Positions 51,614 to 60,295 of a DNA stretch of 64,000 bases are shown piece by piece. Under the pieces are notes generated by a model that saw only the letters and a program-made list of their open reading frames with translations, did no database searches and had not been told where the DNA came from. Numbering within the stretch: the first letter of the stretch is position 1; each line of letters begins with the position of its first letter. The stretch is from Thiomicrorhabdus sp965603495. GTDB lineage: Bacteria > Pseudomonadota > Gammaproteobacteria > Thiomicrospirales > Thiomicrospiraceae. The stretch spans positions 1 through 64,000 of the forward strand of contig CBFDDF010000004.1 in the NCBI GenBank assembly GCA_965603495.1. Direction: 5' to 3'. Position numbers and translations under genes: made by a program.

Positions 51614-52063
51614 ATGTCTAATACAATGCAAGAACGACTTACAGCTGAAATGAAAGCCTGTATGAAAGCTAAAAATAAAGAGCGCCTACTTGTAGTGCGT
51701 TCTTTGATAGCTGCAATCAAACAGGTTGAGATCGATTCAGGCGCTGCAGTAGATGAAGCAGCTGCTCTAGCGATTGTTGATAAAGCTATGAAGCAGCGTC
51801 GAGATTCTCATCAGCAATTTTTGGATGCAGACCGTCCAGATTTAGCTGAGCAAGAAGCCTTTGAAATGACGGTCATTCAGGATTTCATGCCAGAAGCTTT
51901 AACAGACGAAGAAATTAACACGCTTATTGATGAAGCTATGGCTTCTAGTGGTGCGGCTTCCATGCAAGACATGGGTAAAGTCATGGGTTTATTAAAGCCT
52001 AAGATGCAAGGCCGTGCTGATATGGGTGTGGTAAGTAAGCTGATTAAAGCAAAGTTAGTCTAA
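51614..52063 (+). CDS. yqeY: YqeY/GatB-like protein
   Basis: A 149-residue helical protein of the GatB/YqeY family, related to the tRNA-binding tail domain of GatB. The start MQERLTAEMKACMKAKNKERLLVVRSLIAAIKQVEID and the end AASMQDMGKVMGLLKPKMQGRADMGVVSKLIKAKL are typical. The role is unproven; the spot between rpsU and dnaG is conserved. Confidence 0.93.
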   Translation: MSNTMQERLTAEMKACMKAKNKERLLVVRSLIAAIKQVEIDSGAAVDEAAALAIVDKAMKQRRDSHQQFLDADRPDLAEQEAFEMTVIQDFMPEALTDEEINTLIDEAMASSGAASMQDMGKVMGLLKPKMQGRADMGVVSKLIKAKLV

Positions 52064-52130
52064 GAAGTTTTTAAATTTCTAAACTCTGTTGTGATGAGTT
52101 GTTTTAGATAAGATGATTTCGACCCAATTT

Positions 52131-52162
52131 AAAACCCGCTAGTGATTCACTGGCGGGTTTTT
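52131..52162 (+). terminator. Terminator between yqeY and dnaG
   Basis: Stem AACCCGCTAGTG/CACTGGCGGGTT (one G-U pair), ATT loop, then TTTTT. As in E. coli, a terminator between rpsU and dnaG lets the ribosomal protein be made in excess. Confidence 0.85.
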
Positions 52163-52205
52163 GCGTTTAATGACCTGTGTATTTTTCTGTGGATAAGGTG
52201 TGAGT

Positions 52206-53984
52206 ATGTCTAGTCAGTCTGGATCAATTCCGCGTTCCTTTATCGAGAGTTTGTTATCTCGAGCAGATGTTGTGCAAGTCATAAATCAACGTGTTCCCCT
52301 CAAAAAAGCAGGTACTTCTTATAAAGCCTGTTGTCCATTTCATGATGAGAAATCCCCTTCCTTTAATGTCAGCCCAACCAAACAGTTCTACCATTGCTTT
52401 GGATGCGGTGCTAGTGGGGATGCACTTAAGTTTTTAATGGAATATGAGGGGTTGTCTTTTGTCGAAGCGGTTGAAGCGTTAGCTTCGCAGTATGGCATGG
52501 ACGTTCCACGTGAAAAACTAACGCCAGAAAGGCAGAAAGCCCAACAAGTGAAACAACAGAAGCAGCATGACTTATATGATGTGATGCATCTGGCGGCCAA
52601 ATTCTACCGCCATCAATTACGCGATCATGCTTCTGCGCTTGAAGCCAAAGCTTATTTGAAAGCCCGAGGTTTGAGCGCGGAAGTAGCCAAAGAGTTCGTT
52701 ATTGGGTTGGCACCACCGGGTTGGGACAGCTTGATTAAGGGCCTAAAGGCCGATGCCAAATTAAAGCAACAGTTGGTTGAGGTCGGCTTGCTGGTGCAAA
52801 AAGAAGATGGCAAACTTTATGATCGGTTTCGGCATCGGATCATGTTTCCTATTCGTGATGGTCGGGGTCGAGTCATTGCTTTCGGCGGGCGTGTTTTAGG
52901 AGATGAGCAACCTAAATACTTGAATTCGCCAGAAACGCCCATATTTCATAAGAGTAAGACTTTGTACGGTTTGTACGAAATGCGCCAATCACACCAAAAG
53001 TTTGAAAATATTTTGGTAGTGGAAGGGTATATGGATGTAGTCGCTCTGGCTCAGTTTGGAGTCCATAATGCGGTTGCAACACTGGGCACTGCGACGACCA
53101 TTGAGCATCTAGAGGTGTTGTTCAGGCAGGTTAATGAGATTGTCTTCTGTTTTGATGGTGATTCAGCTGGACTCAAGGCCGCATGGAAGGCGTTAGAGCT
53201 GGTCTTACCTATGATGCAGCAAGAACGCTCAGTTAAGTTTCTATTCTTGCCCGAAGGCCAAGATCCAGATTCGATGATTCGTGAAGACGGTTTCGAAGGT
53301 TTTAAAACTAGAATCAGGGATGCTTTACCCTTGTCAGCTTTTTTACTACAAGGTTTACAGGGACGATTATCGTCTCCTGTGAACTCTATAGAGGGTCGGC
53401 AACAGTTAGTCGCTTTAGCTCAGCCTTACGTGCAGTCTGCACAGGATTTATACCAGTTCCTGTTAGCAGAGGGCGTTGCTGATGTGGTCGGTTTGCCGAC
53501 TTGGCGGGTAGAAAAACAGATGAATGTAAAATCTGGTTTCGCGCAGTTCAAGCAGGACTCGGTTAAAAAATCCTCTGCCGATGTTAAGGTCAGTAGAGTG
53601 GTCACTATGCCATTAAAAATGGTACGGATTCTGCTAAAAAGGCCTGAATGGGCAGATTTCTTTGCTGCCGAGTTTTGCGAAGATTTATATAAGTCGAATG
53701 AGCGTGATCATATTGTTTTAGGTGGGGTGATTGAGTCATTACAGTTTAATCAGTTCATTGCCGAAGCCGGACTCAATTGGATCAAAGCCAATGGTTATCA
53801 GGCTGAGTTGGCATTGATTGAGCAATCTCCGATACCGGATGATGAAGCCTTTTTATTGGCTGAGTTTGAGGCGGTTGTTTTAGGCTTAGGCAAATTGATC
53901 GATGAGAAAAGTTTAGGTCAATCGGGCTGGAATGCTGAAGAAATGTCTAAATTACAAGCCATGGTTCAGAATTCATCCACTTAA
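52206..53984 (+). CDS. dnaG: DNA primase
   Basis: Makes RNA primers at the fork, 592 residues. The zinc finger CPFHDEKSPSFNVSPTKQFYHCFGC lies at about residues 43-67 with Cys-His-Cys-Cys ligands. The RNA polymerase core has YLNSPETPIFHKS, and the TOPRIM is ILVVEGYMDVVALAQFG with FDGDSAGLKAAWKA. The C-terminal part would bind DnaB. AAGGTG six bases upstream favours ATG 52206 over GTG 52200. Confidence 0.96.
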   Translation: MSSQSGSIPRSFIESLLSRADVVQVINQRVPLKKAGTSYKACCPFHDEKSPSFNVSPTKQFYHCFGCGASGDALKFLMEYEGLSFVEAVEALASQYGMDVPREKLTPERQKAQQVKQQKQHDLYDVMHLAAKFYRHQLRDHASALEAKAYLKARGLSAEVAKEFVIGLAPPGWDSLIKGLKADAKLKQQLVEVGLLVQKEDGKLYDRFRHRIMFPIRDGRGRVIAFGGRVLGDEQPKYLNSPETPIFHKSKTLYGLYEMRQSHQKFENILVVEGYMDVVALAQFGVHNAVATLGTATTIEHLEVLFRQVNEIVFCFDGDSAGLKAAWKALELVLPMMQQERSVKFLFLPEGQDPDSMIREDGFEGFKTRIRDALPLSAFLLQGLQGRLSSPVNSIEGRQQLVALAQPYVQSAQDLYQFLLAEGVADVVGLPTWRVEKQMNVKSGFAQFKQDSVKKSSADVKVSRVVTMPLKMVRILLKRPEWADFFAAEFCEDLYKSNERDHIVLGGVIESLQFNQFIAEAGLNWIKANGYQAELALIEQSPIPDDEAFLLAEFEAVVLGLGKLIDEKSLGQSGWNAEEMSKLQAMVQNSST

Positions 53985-54067
53985 AAATTGTTGAGTTGGC
54001 ATAAAAATTGACTGCTAACACACTCATTTTTAAGGAAAAATGGTAACAAATTAATTTTAAAATTTAG

Positions 54068-54073
54068 TATAAT
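54068..54073 (+). promoter_or_regulatory. Candidate -10 box upstream of rpoD
   Basis: A perfect TATAAT in a very AT-rich stretch 80 bp before rpoD, without a clear -35 hexamer at 17 bp. An internal promoter between dnaG and rpoD is common in this operon. Confidence 0.5.
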
Positions 54074-54152
54074 TGCGCGTTCCGTTTTTTACACGCAGTT
54101 TTATCAGAAATAATCCGTAAGCGGAATCAAGCAATATTATTTGAGGCAACAC

Positions 54153-55940
54153 ATGACTAAAGTCGAAAGAAAGCAACAGTTAACGGATCTAATTGAACGC
54201 GCGAAGGAACTGGGTTATTTAACCTTTGCAGACGTCAACGACGTGCTACCAGATGACATTGAAGAAGATCAGTTAGGTCAAGTCTTAACGATTCTAAAAG
54301 ATTTTGGTATCAAATTATTTGACGCAGTGCCTGATGAAGATGAATTACTGACTCAGGATGGCGGTGTTTTTGATGAGACTGCTGCTGAAGCGGCGCTTGC
54401 GGCATTGTCAGAAGTTGATGGTGAATTTGGCCGTACCACTGACCCAGTACGTATGTATATGCGTGAAATGGGATCGGTGGAGCTTTTAACGCGTCATGGA
54501 GAAGTCGATATTGCGAAGCGTATCGAATTTGGTATCCGCGATATGTTAGATGCTTTGGCTAAGTATCCTGTTTATGCGAATACGATTTTAGACACATTCA
54601 AGAGAATGGAAAATGGCGAAGGTAAAATTGCCGATGTCATTCAAGGGTTTTACCGTCCTTCAGACTTGATTGATATCCCAATTGAAGAGCTTTCGCCAGA
54701 TAGTGATGCCAACAATGAACCAAAAGAAGAGGGTATTAATCCCGAAGAATTGGCTGAATTCCTGAAAGTTCTTGAAAAATTAAGTGTTGCTTCACAATTG
54801 GCTGCTGATAAAGACGGTTCAGAAAATCCGAAATCGATTAAAAAATGTCAGGCCGTTATTGAGCATCTACGTGGTGTTAGAATTACGCCGCTATTCTCAA
54901 CCAGAATGATTCGACTGATTAAATCTAAAATCAACGCTATTCGTGAGCAAGAACGCGTGATTGTAGATATCGTAATGCGAGATATCGGTGTGCCGCGTGC
55001 CGTCTTTCTAGAAACTTTTGTTGGTTCTGAAAGAGACTATGAAATGGTCGATCGTTTAATGACAAAATCACCTAAGCACGCAGAAGCTTTAGAAGCGGCT
55101 CGTGGTGATATTAAACGTGCTCAAAAACGTTTAGCGATGATTTCTAAGGCTGAAAAAATGCCGATTGCACTTTATAAAACAATTTACAAAGATTTGAGTA
55201 AATCAGAGACTCGAGCACGTCTTGCTAAACGCGAAATGATTGAAGCAAACCTACGCTTGGTTATCTCGATTGCTAAAAAATACACTAACCGTGGTCTTCA
55301 GTTCTTAGATTTAATCCAGGAAGGAAATATTGGTCTAATGAAAGCGGTTGATAAATTCGAATATCGTCGTGGTTACAAATTTTCAACTTATGCGACCTGG
55401 TGGATTCGTCAGGCTATTACGCGTTCTATCGCCGATCAGGCGCGTACTATTCGTATTCCGGTACACATGATCGAAACCATCAATAAGCTAAATCGCATTC
55501 AACGTCAGCTTCTTCAAAAAATGGGTCGTGAGCCGACACCAGAAGAGTTAGCGGAAGAGATGGAAATGCCAGAAGATAAGATCCGTAAAGTGATGAAAAT
55601 CGCCAAAGAACCTATCTCAATGGAAACGCCAATCGGCGATGATGAAGATTCTTCATTGGGCGATTTCATCGAAGATTCAAACATCCTTTCTCCACAGGAT
55701 GCGGCCGATGCTGAAGGAATGAGTGAAACTGTTCGTGAAATGTTGAACACGCTAACCCCGCGAGAAGCGAAAGTATTACGCATGCGTTTTGGCTTAAGCA
55801 TGAACACGGATCACACTCTAGAAGAGGTTGGTAAGCAGTTTGATGTAACGCGTGAACGTATTCGTCAGATTGAAGCGAAAGCGTTACGTAAGTTACGTCA
55901 TCCAAGTCGTGCGGAACGACTCAAGAGTTTTCTTGATTAA
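54153..55940 (+). CDS. rpoD: RNA polymerase sigma-70 factor RpoD
   Basis: Primary sigma factor, 595 residues from ATG 54153 (GAGG six bases upstream; a TTG at 54141 is less likely). Region 1.1 starts LTDLIERAKELGYLTFADVND, and a non-conserved region spans about 130-370. Region 2 is LRLVISIAKKYTNRGLQFLDLIQEG and GYKFSTYATWWIRQAI for -10 recognition and melting. Region 4 ends DVTRERIRQIEAKALRKLRHPSR for -35 binding. Confidence 0.98.
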   Translation: MTKVERKQQLTDLIERAKELGYLTFADVNDVLPDDIEEDQLGQVLTILKDFGIKLFDAVPDEDELLTQDGGVFDETAAEAALAALSEVDGEFGRTTDPVRMYMREMGSVELLTRHGEVDIAKRIEFGIRDMLDALAKYPVYANTILDTFKRMENGEGKIADVIQGFYRPSDLIDIPIEELSPDSDANNEPKEEGINPEELAEFLKVLEKLSVASQLAADKDGSENPKSIKKCQAVIEHLRGVRITPLFSTRMIRLIKSKINAIREQERVIVDIVMRDIGVPRAVFLETFVGSERDYEMVDRLMTKSPKHAEALEAARGDIKRAQKRLAMISKAEKMPIALYKTIYKDLSKSETRARLAKREMIEANLRLVISIAKKYTNRGLQFLDLIQEGNIGLMKAVDKFEYRRGYKFSTYATWWIRQAITRSIADQARTIRIPVHMIETINKLNRIQRQLLQKMGREPTPEELAEEMEMPEDKIRKVMKIAKEPISMETPIGDDEDSSLGDFIEDSNILSPQDAADAEGMSETVREMLNTLTPREAKVLRMRFGLSMNTDHTLEEVGKQFDVTRERIRQIEAKALRKLRHPSRAERLKSFLD

Positions 55941-55987
55941 TTCTTAGGTTTTGGTCCTTGCAGGGCATTGTTAACTTGGTGTTTCAT

Positions 55988-56020
55988 AATGCATGTTTAC
56001 ATTTTTAAGCATGCATTTTG
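55988..56020 (+). terminator. Likely terminator after rpoD
   Basis: A perfect 8-bp stem AATGCATG/CATGCATT with a 14-nt loop, then TTTTG. It is the best hairpin in the rpoD 3' region. Confidence 0.5.
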
Positions 56021-56126
56021 CACTTTGAGTTAACACTGCGCGGCAGGGGGTAATTCATAATAGTGTTTGATTGATTATTCATTGCTTTCTAGTTATTAGA
56101 TTATCAAAATACTTGGTTAGAAATGT

Positions 56127-56155
56127 TTCACAAAGCGGTTGGCAATCGCTATAAT
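56127..56155 (+). promoter_or_regulatory. Promoter of the tRNA-Ile2 gene
   Basis: TTCACA (56127-56132), 17 bp, TATAAT (56150-56155). A start near 56162 gives a 43-nt leader that contains the ACCAGGCCTGGT palindrome before the mature tRNA. Confidence 0.7.
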
Positions 56156-56170
56156 AAGCGCCACTTAAGT

Positions 56171-56186
56171 TCACCAGGCCTGGTGA
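56171..56186. repeat. 16-bp palindrome with ACCAGGCCTGGT core in the tRNA leader
   Basis: TCACCAGGCCTGGTGA with weaker outer pairing. It lies between the tRNA promoter and the 5' end of mature tRNA-Ile2, so it is transcribed and then removed by RNase P. Confidence 0.93.
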
Positions 56187-56204
56187 GTTTGAAATCCCCA
56201 TTTG

Positions 56205-56281
56205 GGGCCCTTAGCTCAGCTGGTTAGAGCATCCGACTCATAATCGGCAGGTCCGCGGTTCAAGTCCGCGAGGGCCCACCA
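56205..56281 (+). tRNA. ileX: tRNA-Ile2 (anticodon CAU, lysidine-modified type)
   Basis: 77 nt. Acceptor stem GGGCCCT/AGGGCCC, anticodon stem CCGA-like around loop CTCATAA, T arm GGTTCAAGTCC, encoded CCA. The anticodon reads CAT, which a simple scan would call Met. But the acceptor stem, the TTAGCTCAG start and the GGTTCAAGTCC arm resemble E. coli ileX rather than elongator tRNA-Met, and ileX lies next to rpoD in enterobacteria. C34 would be changed to lysidine by TilS so that it reads AUA. Confidence 0.88.
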
Positions 56282-56786
56282 TTAACTTATCGTTAATATC
56301 CAATATCTTAGAATTTATTATCCCCTTCTTTTGTTCCCTATTTATTCGTCATTAACAAGTTTTGTGTAACCTTTGCCCGAAAAACGACCATTATTTTAGC
56401 TGTGCAAAGTACGCCAAGTCTTATTTTTAATATGGTCATTGCTGATTCCTAATCCATATTGATTCTCTTGTATCTTAAAATAATCATTTCCAGTTTGTGT
56501 AATGTTTTTTGCTTAAATGGCACTGTGTCTTATGTAACCCGAACATGCTGACGGTTTCATTGGTAGAAACTCGGTATAAATACTATCTATTTAAGCGGGC
56601 AATAATTTCCTAATAGCAACGAAAAATATTCTGGGGGAGGGTAGGTTTAATCACGCTATACCGTAAGTTTTTGATGTATTCATGGTTAATGTGTTGATTT
56701 TTATGCGTATTTTGCTAGAATTAAGTTAAGTTTTAAAGTTGATCGATAATGATGGTTCGATTTGAAAAGTGGGTGGAGTGAATTAG
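56282..56786. other. 505-bp gene-free AT-rich region
   Basis: No open frame with a ribosome-binding site and no ACCAGGCCTGGT copy. Near the right end TAAG-N16-ATCGATAA (about 56722-56749) loosely resembles a flagellar sigma-28 promoter for the gene at 56787; the -35 half is imperfect. A small RNA cannot be excluded. Confidence 0.5.
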
Positions 56787-57587
56787 ATGATTGGAATGGT
56801 GAATAGTGCAAGTCTTGCTTTTACACCGCTTTCACAGTCGGTGAACATTTCATCTGTGCCCGATCAAAAACAGTTGTCTTTTCAGTCATCACAGCCTGTC
56901 CATTATTCTAATCCAATTGTAAATAATACCTCCTCCAGACAAGCCTCTTCGAATGCACCGGATGCAACGAACGAAGATGTTGCTGCTTTAGAAGAGGAAG
57001 CGGTGCAGCAGCAGGCTCAAGTTCAGCAGGTGATTAGTCAGCTTAAAGCGCGAGATGCTGAAGTTAAGGCACATGAGATGGCACATCTGTCAGCGGCTGG
57101 TGGTTATTCGACTGGAGGCATGAGTTTTAGCTATCAAAAAGGACCTGATGGTCGGCAGTATGCGATTGGTGGCGAGGTAGGGATTGATGCTTCGCCGGTA
57201 GCAGGGAATCCCGAAGCAACGCTGCAAAAAGCAATGGTTATTCAACGTGCAGCGTTGGCGCCAGCAGAGCCCTCTTCTCAAGACCGTAAAGTGGCGAGTG
57301 CCGCAACGCAAATGATGGCACAAGCACGTGCAGAAATAATGGTGCAATCTCAAGAGGAAAGTAAGCTTGAAGTCTCAAACCCTGAAGAAGCTTCTGGTAA
57401 ACGAATGGAGGAGTCATTAGGAATCACAACTAAAACGTCTGAGTTTCCAGGCACAATTTCTGAGAGGCAAAATAGTTTGCAGTCTCAAAGTGGTTTTTCT
57501 AGCAGCATTGCTAATAACATTGAACGCAATCAATTTGACTTAAGGATGCAGTTCTCTGACAGCAGCTTAATCTCTAGTGATGGTTAG
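56787..57587 (+). CDS. SprA-related putative metalloprotease
   Basis: A 266-residue protein. After a disordered Ser/Gln-rich N-terminus (1-60) and a helix, KAHEMAHLSAAGG (His96-Glu-x-x-His100) gives a zincin-type HExxH-like motif, followed by SFSYQKGPDGRQYAIGGEVGIDASP, the SprA-related family signature. The family is called a putative metalloprotease; activity is not shown to my knowledge. It looks cytoplasmic, with a Ser-rich tail. Its only neighbour is a convergent ArsR regulator. Confidence 0.85.
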   Translation: MIGMVNSASLAFTPLSQSVNISSVPDQKQLSFQSSQPVHYSNPIVNNTSSRQASSNAPDATNEDVAALEEEAVQQQAQVQQVISQLKARDAEVKAHEMAHLSAAGGYSTGGMSFSYQKGPDGRQYAIGGEVGIDASPVAGNPEATLQKAMVIQRAALAPAEPSSQDRKVASAATQMMAQARAEIMVQSQEESKLEVSNPEEASGKRMEESLGITTKTSEFPGTISERQNSLQSQSGFSSSIANNIERNQFDLRMQFSDSSLISSDG

Positions 57588-57605
57588 TCTTTTATCAGAG
57601 ATGGA

Positions 57606-57959
57606 TTATTTTTCAATTTGACAGAAAGTATGTTGCATCGCATTCATTAAATCCAAGATATTGTGATCTCGCACTTTACACAAAATCTTACTACCTTCGC
57701 GTCTTGAAGTAATAATCTCTTTTTCTCGCAAAATATCGATGTGCTGTGAAATGTTACTTTGTGTAGTTCCTACCTTTTCAACGATATCCATTACTGGTAA
57801 CTCTTGCTCACCAATAACACATAGAATCTTCAGTCGAAGTGGATGTCCCATCGCTTTTAGTGCTTTGGAAGCTTTAAGTATATTTTCTTCTTTCATTCCA
57901 AAAAGAGGGTTTACTTGTGGGTTCATTGTCATATTGTATCCATTTATTAATTGTTTCAT
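57606..57959 (-). CDS. ArsR/SmtB family transcriptional regulator
   Basis: A 117-residue winged-helix repressor. ALKAMGHPLRLKILCVIGEQELPVMDIVEKVGTTQSNISQHIDILREKEIITSRREGSKILCKV is the full HTH and wing. Cysteines lie in ILCVIG, ILCKV and HTFCQ, but not in the classical ELCVCDL metal site, so sensing may be by thiol redox or sulfide, as in BigR/SqrR; that is a guess. It diverges from ctpA, with AT-rich ATATTC-like repeats in the 57960-58032 spacer as possible operators. Confidence 0.88.
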   Translation of the reverse strand: MKQLINGYNMTMNPQVNPLFGMKEENILKASKALKAMGHPLRLKILCVIGEQELPVMDIVEKVGTTQSNISQHIDILREKEIITSRREGSKILCKVRDHNILDLMNAMQHTFCQIEK

Positions 57960-58116
57960 TATATAAGAATATGATGAATATATTGAAATTCTAATGAAAT
58001 CGAGTCATTCTGTCACTTAAAGTTCACTTATAATGAACAAAATATTTTTGGGAAAGTCCTTGTTTTGTCTTAACTTGATGAAAATAAAGAAAAAATTAAT
58101 TGGTATGGAGAACGGT

Positions 58117-59505
58117 GTGAGTACATCAGGCTTAAAGAAAATCATGTGGATTGGTTCAGGTGCCTTATTAGGTGCAATGATTGCCGTAGGAACAACAGTT
58201 TGGGCGGATCGAGAAGTGGGGTCTGCAGTAGCAGCGGATGAAACAACCTTATCACTACCGCTAAAAGAGTTAAGAGCTTTTGTCGAAGTTTTTGAACGTG
58301 TTTCCCATGATTATGTAGATCCTGTCGATGACAAGAAGCTTCTTGAAGGTGCGATTAGTGGCATGCTCTCTAATCTTGATCCACATTCTGCTTATTTGCC
58401 ACCAGAAGACTTTGCCGAGATGCAAGAGCACACGACTGGTGAGTTCGGTGGTTTAGGGATGGAAGTGGGTATGGAGGATGGTTTTGTGAAAGTCATCTCT
58501 CCTATTGATGATACGCCCGCCCAGAAAGCAGGTGTTAAAGCGGGAGATTTAGTCATTAAGCTGGGTAATGAACCCGTTAAAGGCAAAACTTTAGGGCAAG
58601 CCGTTAAGATTATGCGCGGAAAGCCTGGTACTAAGTTAGAGCTGACCATTATCCGTCAGGGTGAAGATGCACCTCTCAAAATTGTCATTACACGTGCTGT
58701 AATTAAAGTTAAAAGCGTTAAGCAGCGTATGCTTAAAGATCATATCGGTTACTTACGCATTAGCCAGTTTCAAATTAGAACGGGACGTGATTTGGTTAAC
58801 GGTCTCGACAAGCTTGAAAAAGAGAATGGTGGGCCGTTAAATGGTTTGGTTTTGGATTTACGCAATAATCCAGGTGGCGTGTTAACGGCAGCGGTTCAGG
58901 TTTCAGATGCCTTTTTAAATAAGGGGTTGATTGTTTATACCGAAGGTCGAATTAAAAATTCACAGATGCGTTTTGAAGCCGAAGCAGGTGATGTGATGCA
59001 AGGTAAGCCGATTGTTGTGCTAATCAATGAAGGTTCTGCTTCAGCTTCAGAGATTGTTGCGGGTGCTTTACAGGATCAGAAGCGTGCTTTGATTGCGGGG
59101 CGTACGAGTTTCGGTAAAGGTTCAGTGCAAACCTTGCTACAGTTGAATAATGGCGCGGCGATTAAAGTGACGACTGCTCGCTATTTCACGCCTTTAGGTC
59201 GTTCAATTCAAGCGGAAGGGATTAAGCCCGATGTTGATATTGAACTGGTGAAGGTTGAAAAAGTAGAGACTAAAAACATCACGCGTGTTAAAGAGAAGGA
59301 TTTAACGGGACATCTTTCGAACGGTAATGGCGAAGAGAGTCAAGAGCTGATTGATGATGTTAAGAAAGACGGTGCAGAAAAAACTAAGGATAAGGCTGAA
59401 CAGGCTTTAGAAGAGTTAACTGAACTGTTAGATAAGGATTATGAACTAAATGAATCCTTGCGTATTATCAAGGCGATGATAATGGCGCAACAAATGCAAC
59501 AGTAA
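58117..59505 (+). CDS. ctpA: Carboxy-terminal processing protease CtpA (S41)
   Basis: Periplasmic serine protease, 462 residues. A signal anchor (KKIMWIGSGALLGAMIAVGTTVWA) comes first. A PDZ domain (FGGLGMEVGMEDGFVKVISPIDDTPAQKAGVKAGDLVIKL) is followed by the S41 core with SAxxExxAG-like GSASASEIVAGAL, holding the nucleophile, and the catalytic Lys in TSFGKGSVQT. GGAG six bases before GTG 58117 sets the start; the longer ATG 58033 frame would put extra basic residues before the signal. It processes cell-wall or lipoprotein targets in relatives. Confidence 0.94.
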   Translation: MSTSGLKKIMWIGSGALLGAMIAVGTTVWADREVGSAVAADETTLSLPLKELRAFVEVFERVSHDYVDPVDDKKLLEGAISGMLSNLDPHSAYLPPEDFAEMQEHTTGEFGGLGMEVGMEDGFVKVISPIDDTPAQKAGVKAGDLVIKLGNEPVKGKTLGQAVKIMRGKPGTKLELTIIRQGEDAPLKIVITRAVIKVKSVKQRMLKDHIGYLRISQFQIRTGRDLVNGLDKLEKENGGPLNGLVLDLRNNPGGVLTAAVQVSDAFLNKGLIVYTEGRIKNSQMRFEAEAGDVMQGKPIVVLINEGSASASEIVAGALQDQKRALIAGRTSFGKGSVQTLLQLNNGAAIKVTTARYFTPLGRSIQAEGIKPDVDIELVKVEKVETKNITRVKEKDLTGHLSNGNGEESQELIDDVKKDGAEKTKDKAEQALEELTELLDKDYELNESLRIIKAMIMAQQMQQ

Positions 59506-59536
59506 AATTTTTTTGGATGAAATAGAACGACATTAA

Positions 59537-59571
59537 ACCACTGGACTTGAATTAGGCAGTGGTTTTTTTTT
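59537..59571 (+). terminator. Terminator after ctpA
   Basis: ACCACTG/CAGTGGT stem around a 13-nt loop, followed by eight T residues. Confidence 0.82.
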
Positions 59572-59677
59572 GGAACGAATTTATGGTTTACTACAGGTGT
59601 TTAAAACGGTTTTGTATCAGAGGCATGGTTTAGTTGGTTTCTATGGTTTGTATCAAGTGTTTATAGGAGAGAAAAAG

Positions 59678-60232
59678 ATGTCAAAAGTATTGGTGCCTTT
59701 AGCGCAAGGCTGTGAAGAGTTGGAAGCTGTCACGATTATTGACCTATTGGTTCGTGGTGGTGTTGAGGTGGTTACAGTAAGTTTAGATGAAAAATTGGTC
59801 ATCACGGCGAGCCGAGGCGTGCAATTGGTTGCACAAAAGACGCTGGCATCCATCGCGAATGAGTCATTTGATATGGTCGTATTGCCTGGGGGGCTGCCAG
59901 GTGCGGATTTCCTCCAGCAAGATGTTAGAATCATAACGCTGTTACAAAAGACCGTTGCGGAAGGTGGGCTTGTAGCAGCCATTTGTGCCGCACCACAGGT
60001 TTTGGTGACAGCAGGCCTGTTGGATGGTAAGCAAGCTACAAGTTATCCTGGCGTGATTGATCAGCGGCCTGCAAAGGGGATGCAGTATCTTAATCAACCT
60101 GTGGTTGAGGATGGCCAGATCATCACTTCACGCGGTCCTGGAACGGCAATGGACTTTACTTTAAGCTTGTTGGAACGCTTGAAGGGGCAAGCTATGCGCC
60201 AAAAGGTTGAGGATGAGTTACAAAGAAGTTAG
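59678..60232 (+). CDS. DJ-1/PfpI family protein (YajL-like)
   Basis: A 184-residue glutamine-amidotransferase-like fold. It starts MSKVLVPLAQGCEELEAVTIIDLLVRGG with the conserved Glu, and the nucleophile elbow is VAAICAAPQVL with the reactive Cys. Members act as glyoxalases, chaperones or protein-repair enzymes; YajL is the nearest named relative by pattern. AGGAGA before ATG 59678 fixes the start; the frame extends 36 codons upstream without similarity. Confidence 0.92.
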   Translation: MSKVLVPLAQGCEELEAVTIIDLLVRGGVEVVTVSLDEKLVITASRGVQLVAQKTLASIANESFDMVVLPGGLPGADFLQQDVRIITLLQKTVAEGGLVAAICAAPQVLVTAGLLDGKQATSYPGVIDQRPAKGMQYLNQPVVEDGQIITSRGPGTAMDFTLSLLERLKGQAMRQKVEDELQRS

Positions 60233-60295
60233 TCTGGATGGGTTTTATAAGATGGAACCATTTTGAGTTCATTTCTATTAATGTCTAGAAAACGC

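Noticed and set aside
56205..56281. Elongator tRNA-Met
   Set aside because: The anticodon is CAT, but the body and the place after rpoD match tRNA-Ile2 (ileX), so an Ile2 identity is more likely.
56500..56540. Sigma-54 promoter (TGGCAC)
   Set aside because: The GC element at -12 is missing at the required spacing.
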